From assembly GCA_012519925.1 (NCBI GenBank), contig JAAYPF010000196.1, positions 1 through 36,745 on the forward strand: a stretch of DNA of 36,745 nucleotides, read 5' to 3'. The DNA comes from Clostridiaceae bacterium. Its GTDB lineage: Bacteria > Bacillota > Clostridia > Acetivibrionales > Acetivibrionaceae. Made by a program: the position numbers and the translations under genes. This document shows, piece after piece, positions 33,498 to 36,745 of this stretch (position 1 is its first letter; every line of letters begins with the position of its first letter). Below the pieces are notes generated by a model, which worked only from the letters and a program-made list of their open reading frames with translations, was not told where the DNA came from and did not search any database.

Positions 33498-34863
33498 AGA
33501 GTATAAAACTATTTCTGAAGTGGCCGGTCCTTTGATGCTTGTAAAGCAAGTTGAAGGAGTTAAGTTCGGAGAACTTGGTGAAATCGAACTATCAAACGGT
33601 GAAATAAGACGATGCAGGGTTTTAGAGATAGACGGCACTAATGCACTTGTACAGCTTTTTGAAAGCTCTGCCGGGATAAACGTTGCAGAAAGTAAAGTAA
33701 GGTTTTTAGGAAGAGGTTTAGAGCTCGCCGTATCGATGGATATGCTTGGAAGGGTATTCAGTGGTCTCGGAATACCTATTGACGGAGGACCAAATATCAT
33801 TCCTGACACCAGACTTGACATGAATGGTACTCCAATGAATCCTGCGGCTAGAAACTATCCCTCTGAATTTATTCAGACTGGTGTTTCAGCTATAGACGGA
33901 TTAAATACTCTTGTCCGAGGACAAAAGCTTCCTATATTCTCTGGCTCAGGTCTGCCCCATGCACAGCTAGCTGCACAGATAGCCAGACAAGCAAAAGTTC
34001 TAGGAACGGACAGTAAGTTTGCTGTTGTTTTTGCCGCCATAGGTATAACCTTTGAAGAAGCAGACTTCTTTATATCTGACTTTAAGCGCACAGGTGCCAT
34101 AGATCGTACTGTTCTTTTTATTAATCTTGCAAATGACCCAGCTATCGAGCGTATAGCAACACCACGTATGGCTTTGACGGCTGCCGAATACCTTGCCTTT
34201 GAGAAAGATATGCACGTGCTCGTAATCCTTACGGATATAACAAACTATGCGGAAGCACTCCGTGAAGTATCAGCTGCAAGAAAAGAAGTTCCGGGTAGAA
34301 GAGGTTATCCCGGTTACCTATATACCGACCTTGCTACTCTATATGAAAGAGCAGGAAGAAAGCTTGACAATGAAGGCAGCATAACCTTGATACCTATACT
34401 AACAATGCCGGAAGATGATAAAACACATCCTATTCCGGACCTTACAGGATATATCACCGAAGGTCAGATTATTTTAGGAAGAGAACTCCACAGAAAGGAT
34501 GTTACTCCTCCTATAGATGTTCTACCATCCCTATCCCGTCTTAAAGATAAAGGGATAGGAAAAGGCAAAACAAGAGAAGACCATGCAGATACTATGAATC
34601 AGCTGTTTGCAGCCTATGCAAGGGGTAAGGAAGCAAAGGAACTTGCTGTAATCCTAGGTGATGCTGCATTAACTGATGTTGACAAACTTTATGCCAAATT
34701 TGCAGATGCTTTTGAAAAGGAATATGTTTCCCAAGGCTTTGATGAGGATAGAACTATAGAACAAACCCTCGATATAGGCTGGAAGCTTCTTTCCATTTTA
34801 CCTAGAAGTGAGCTTAAGCGTATTAGGGACGAATACCTTGACAAATATCTACCGAAAGCATAA
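33490..34863 (+). CDS. ntpB: V-type ATPase regulatory subunit B
   Basis: The 457-residue B subunit alternates with A in the hexameric head and completes the catalytic site with an arginine finger. It starts with the beta barrel ([20 protein letters not shown]), lacks a true Walker A ([21 protein letters not shown]-type loop, shown in part: [15 protein letters not shown]), and carries [28 protein letters not shown] (part: [15 protein letters not shown]) and [21 protein letters not shown] lies 7 bases before ATG, inside the end of ntpA. Confidence 0.98.
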   Translation: MLKEYKTISEVAGPLMLVKQVEGVKFGELGEIELSNGEIRRCRVLEIDGTNALVQLFESSAGINVAESKVRFLGRGLELAVSMDMLGRVFSGLGIPIDGGPNIIPDTRLDMNGTPMNPAARNYPSEFIQTGVSAIDGLNTLVRGQKLPIFSGSGLPHAQLAAQIARQAKVLGTDSKFAVVFAAIGITFEEADFFISDFKRTGAIDRTVLFINLANDPAIERIATPRMALTAAEYLAFEKDMHVLVILTDITNYAEALREVSAARKEVPGRRGYPGYLYTDLATLYERAGRKLDNEGSITLIPILTMPEDDKTHPIPDLTGYITEGQIILGRELHRKDVTPPIDVLPSLSRLKDKGIGKGKTREDHADTMNQLFAAYARGKEAKELAVILGDAALTDVDKLYAKFADAFEKEYVSQGFDEDRTIEQTLDIGWKLLSILPRSELKRIRDEYLDKYLPKA

Positions 34864-35030
34864 ATAAAATTAGCAACATCAGCCCTAAAATTATATTGAA
34901 CTTAATTGGCATTTTACATTAAGAATAAAAACTATGGATCAATAAATCCCTATGTTTTTACCTCTTTAGCTTTGTTCTAAAGTGGCAAATATATAAGTTC
35001 AATTAACAGATGTACATGTTTTCTCGAAGT

Positions 35031-35064
35031 CTTGGAAAATTGTATATACAGTGTTTTTCGAGAA
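35031..35064 (+). promoter_or_regulatory. Hairpin just upstream of the subunit D gene
   Basis: TTCTCGAA (35031-35038) and TTCGAGAA (35057-35064) form an 8-bp (9 with the next T-A) perfect stem with an 18-base loop, ending about 8 bases before the AAGGAGAG ribosome site of ntpD. The 224-base gap between ntpB and ntpD is the longest inside the operon. The hairpin may be an mRNA processing or stability element. Confidence 0.45.
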
Positions 35065-35087
35065 ATATGTAGAAGGAGAGAATTGTT

Positions 35088-35744
35088 ATGGCACTTATGC
35101 GAGTTAACCCAACGAGAATGGAGCTCACTCGTCTTAAAAAAAGACTGAATGTTGCCCGAAGAGGCCATAAGCTTTTAAAAGATAAAAGGGATGAATTGAT
35201 GAAGAAATTCCTTGAACTAGTCAGGACGAATAAGGAGCTCCGTGAAAAGGTTGAAGAAATGTTGATGACAGTACACAGGAATTTCCTTATAGCTAGAGCC
35301 GTCATGTCCTCGGAAAGTTTGGAGGCTGCACTTATGTTCCCAAAACAAAGTGTATCCCTTGAGGTGTCGACAAAAAACGTTATGAGCGTTGATGTCCCTG
35401 TACTTGAGTACAAGACCTCAAGTCCCGATGATACTGATATATACCCCTACGGTTTTGCAGCAACATCTGCTGAGTTAGATGGTGCAATAGGAACATTATC
35501 TAATGTCCTTCCATATATTTTAGAGCTTGCTCAGATGGAGAAATCAGCACAGCTGCTTGCGGAAGAGATAGAAAAAACCAGAAGAAGGGTTAATGCCCTT
35601 GAGTATGTTATGATTCCTCAACTAGAAGAGACCATCAAGTACATTACCATGAAACTTGATGAAAATGAAAGAGGTAATCTTACAAGGCTCATGAAGGTTA
35701 AGGACATGATGATTGAACAGGCTAGACAGGCAATGAATGAGTAA
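35088..35744 (+). CDS. ntpD: V-type ATPase subunit D (central stalk)
   Basis: The 218-residue subunit D is the rotating axle inside the A/B head, built of two long antiparallel helices. The N-terminus ([20 protein letters not shown], then [17 protein letters not shown]) and the C-terminal helix ([21 protein letters not shown], part: [15 protein letters not shown]) are the family signatures. AAGGAGAG precedes ATG by 6-7 bases. It is the last gene of the operon, followed by a strong terminator. Confidence 0.97.
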   Translation: MALMRVNPTRMELTRLKKRLNVARRGHKLLKDKRDELMKKFLELVRTNKELREKVEEMLMTVHRNFLIARAVMSSESLEAALMFPKQSVSLEVSTKNVMSVDVPVLEYKTSSPDDTDIYPYGFAATSAELDGAIGTLSNVLPYILELAQMEKSAQLLAEEIEKTRRRVNALEYVMIPQLEETIKYITMKLDENERGNLTRLMKVKDMMIEQARQAMNE

Positions 35745-35747
35745 TTT

Positions 35748-35787
35748 ATAGCCATACAGATTTGTTGTCTGTATGGCTATTTTATTA
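35748..35787 (+). terminator. Rho-independent terminator of the V-ATPase operon
   Basis: ATAGCCATACAGA (35748-35760) pairs perfectly with TCTGTATGGCTAT (35768-35780) around TTTGTTG, followed by TTTATTAATATTTT. It begins 3 bases after the ntpD stop codon. Confidence 0.93.
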
Positions 35788-35808
35788 ATATTTTCTCTTG
35801 CTGCAAAA

Positions 35809-36183
35809 CTAATTAGTATCCATATAAATATTAGGAAACCTATTACTATTATATAAGATAGTTTCATCAAATTGAATTTTTGAACTTGCAAATCTTCCAG
35901 TTTCATGCAAAACTTGCAATCCAGTTTCATCTTCGTTGAAAAGGCTTTGTTGTTCAGGTATAGTCTGTTCGCTTGAACGCCCATAGCGTCTGTGCCGTTC
36001 AAGACGAATTCTTTCCTCAAACCAAAAGAGCTTAGCCAAAAGATCCACTTTTTCATTTTCCAAAAGTGCTATTTTATCTTGTAATTCAGAAATTACATTT
36101 TGATCGGCTGAAACCGCTTGTTTTATAGTATTTTTTATGTGTTTATTGTATCTAATTTTATCAAAAATGCCATAGAAAAACAA
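35809..36183 (-). pseudogene. Truncated IS66-family transposase (TnpC N-terminus)
   Basis: The frame encodes ISELQDKIALLENEKVDLLA, then KLFWFEERIRLERHRRYGRSSEQT and IPEQQSLFNEDE, which is the leucine-zipper N-terminus of IS66-type transposases (the L-x-W-F-E-x-x-R-L-x-x-H-R-R-x-G-x-S-S-E pattern). After LFNED the sequence diverges (GLQVLHETGRFASSK) and stops at 124 codons, whereas intact TnpC has around 500, so the zinc finger and DDE domains are gone. The first 24 residues also look non-native. No tnpA or tnpB is present upstream, so this is a relic, not a working element. Confidence 0.8.
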
Positions 36184-36504
36184 AACATTTTTCGATTAAA
36201 TTTCTCTAACTTAATTGTAAAATTAAAATTCACCCCTATTTTTGTGTAAATGGAATTTACAGATTAAGCTTTAAAAGTGGAAATCAATCCGCATTCTTTA
36301 TGTATTCACCTTTGTAAAAAGTTTATATTTTTAATACATTATCTTCTTAACAGAAAGGGGTATTGCCATACGGTTTATAACCGATATGAACCGCCCCCAT
36401 TTTTTAGTAAATTTAATTAAGTCACTTCAAAATCCTATACAATATCTCGAGCTCTAAGCCTACGATGTAAGCTTTTAAGCTTCCACGATAGGAACGTTGT
36501 TTTG
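36184..36504. other. AT-rich gap with insertion-sequence-like palindromes
   Basis: No gene is supported. TGTAAAT (36245-36251) GGA ATTTACA (36255-36261) is a perfect 7-bp palindrome, followed by AAAAGTGGAAATCAATCCGC (about 36274-36293), reminiscent of end sequences of some transposons. Further right, GGGG (36357-36360) ... CGGTT (36371-36375) TAT AACCG (36379-36383) ... CCCCC (36394-36398) forms an imperfect hairpin followed by ATTTTTTAG, which would serve as a + strand terminator. Confidence 0.45.
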
Positions 36505-36690
36505 CTATATAAAAACTGTAAATCTAAGTTTTATAATATCCCCTTGCATAATACCGTATTTATCAGAGTAAGACTTTGGTACAAACACCCCGTTATCTTC
36601 TAAAGAAATCTTCTCATTATTATATCCATTCCTTTCGCTTCGCTCAAGGCACAAAACGTAATGAAACCATTGACTCCTTTTGCGTAGCAC
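36505..36690 (-). CDS. Doubtful small ORF with an AbrB-like segment
   Basis: The 61-codon frame ends KISLEDNGVFVPKSYSDKYG, then IMQGDIIKLRFTVFI, which resembles the swapped-hairpin AbrB/MazE pattern (V-x-V-P-K-x-x-x-x-x-x-G-I-x-x-G-D). The N-terminal 20 residues (RKRSQWFHYVLCLERSER) do not look native, no ribosome site precedes the GTG, and an overlapping frame (GGDLDINVGRTLSEFIILCYAKGVNG-type, open from the window edge to about 36605) is also protein-like. A frameshifted or chimeric relic is as likely as a gene. Confidence 0.3.
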   Translation of the reverse strand: MLRKRSQWFHYVLCLERSERNGYNNEKISLEDNGVFVPKSYSDKYGIMQGDIIKLRFTVFI

Positions 36691-36745
36691 AATATAATAA
36701 ATTCAGATAGTGTCCTCCCGACATTGATATCAAGGTCACCACCTA

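Noticed and set aside
31677-34914. CTTAATTGGCATTT occurs just before ntpA (31677-31690) and just after ntpB (34901-34914), flanking the A-B pair
   Set aside because: A 14-base AT-rich match is expected by chance in 36 kb; flanking sequence is not shared and no sign of insertion is seen.
36470-36485. GTAAGCTTTTAAGCTT as a possible IS66 terminal repeat
   Set aside because: Its orientation does not fit the leftward transposase remnant, and AAGCTT doublets are common in AT-rich DNA.
1-36745. CRISPR arrays, tRNA genes, rRNA genes, phage genes
   Set aside because: Looked for regular short repeats, tRNA cloverleaf ends and phage protein motifs; none seen.

Overview
The window looks like chromosomal DNA from a low-GC, spore-forming type of anaerobic Clostridia, perhaps near the cellulolytic Acetivibrio/Ruminiclostridium group. 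That placement is inferred from the scRNA-dnaX-ebfC-recR cluster, the gdpP-rplI-dnaB ... tilS-hpt-ftsH order, a SAM-I riboswitch before metK, a Rex-box adhE, strong GGAGG ribosome sites, frequent TTG/GTG starts, and an archaeal/V-type ATPase operon. No 16S rRNA or tRNA gene is present to confirm it.

Positions 1-2.9 kb are accessory: a GNAT acetyltransferase, an AadA-like nucleotidyltransferase, and 1.4 kb of AT-rich non-coding DNA containing a decayed tandem repeat of about 230 bp, each unit with a palindrome. From 2.9 to 21.6 kb nearly everything is leftward housekeeping: recR, ebfC, dnaX, the 6S-like-sized SRP (scRNA) gene, recD2, metK under a SAM riboswitch, a FlK-like thioesterase, ftsH, hpt, tilS, dnaB, rplI, gdpP, a MazG-like protein and pheA. 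These cover DNA replication and repair, protein targeting and quality control, nucleotide salvage, tRNA modification, c-di-AMP turnover and Phe/SAM synthesis. A 40-bp sequence occurs three times upstream of genes in this part.

From 21.8 to 26.3 kb are an AI-2E family membrane protein (rightward), the fermentative bifunctional alcohol/aldehyde dehydrogenase adhE (leftward, with a near-perfect Rex operator over its start site), and a small exported protein of unknown function.

From 26.9 to 35.8 kb is a complete rightward V-type ATPase operon in the order H(G)-I-K-E-C-F-A-B-D. The K subunit carries all five residues that form the Na+ site of the Enterococcus hirae NtpK rotor, so the enzyme probably moves Na+. 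A strong terminator ends the operon. The last kilobase holds a truncated IS66-type transposase N-terminus, palindromes resembling insertion-sequence debris, and a doubtful small ORF.

I did not find a clearly new multi-gene system. The unexplained signals are the three-copy 40-bp upstream repeat, the palindromic tandem repeat at 1.7-2.4 kb, and three stretches of decayed coding-like sequence in gaps.
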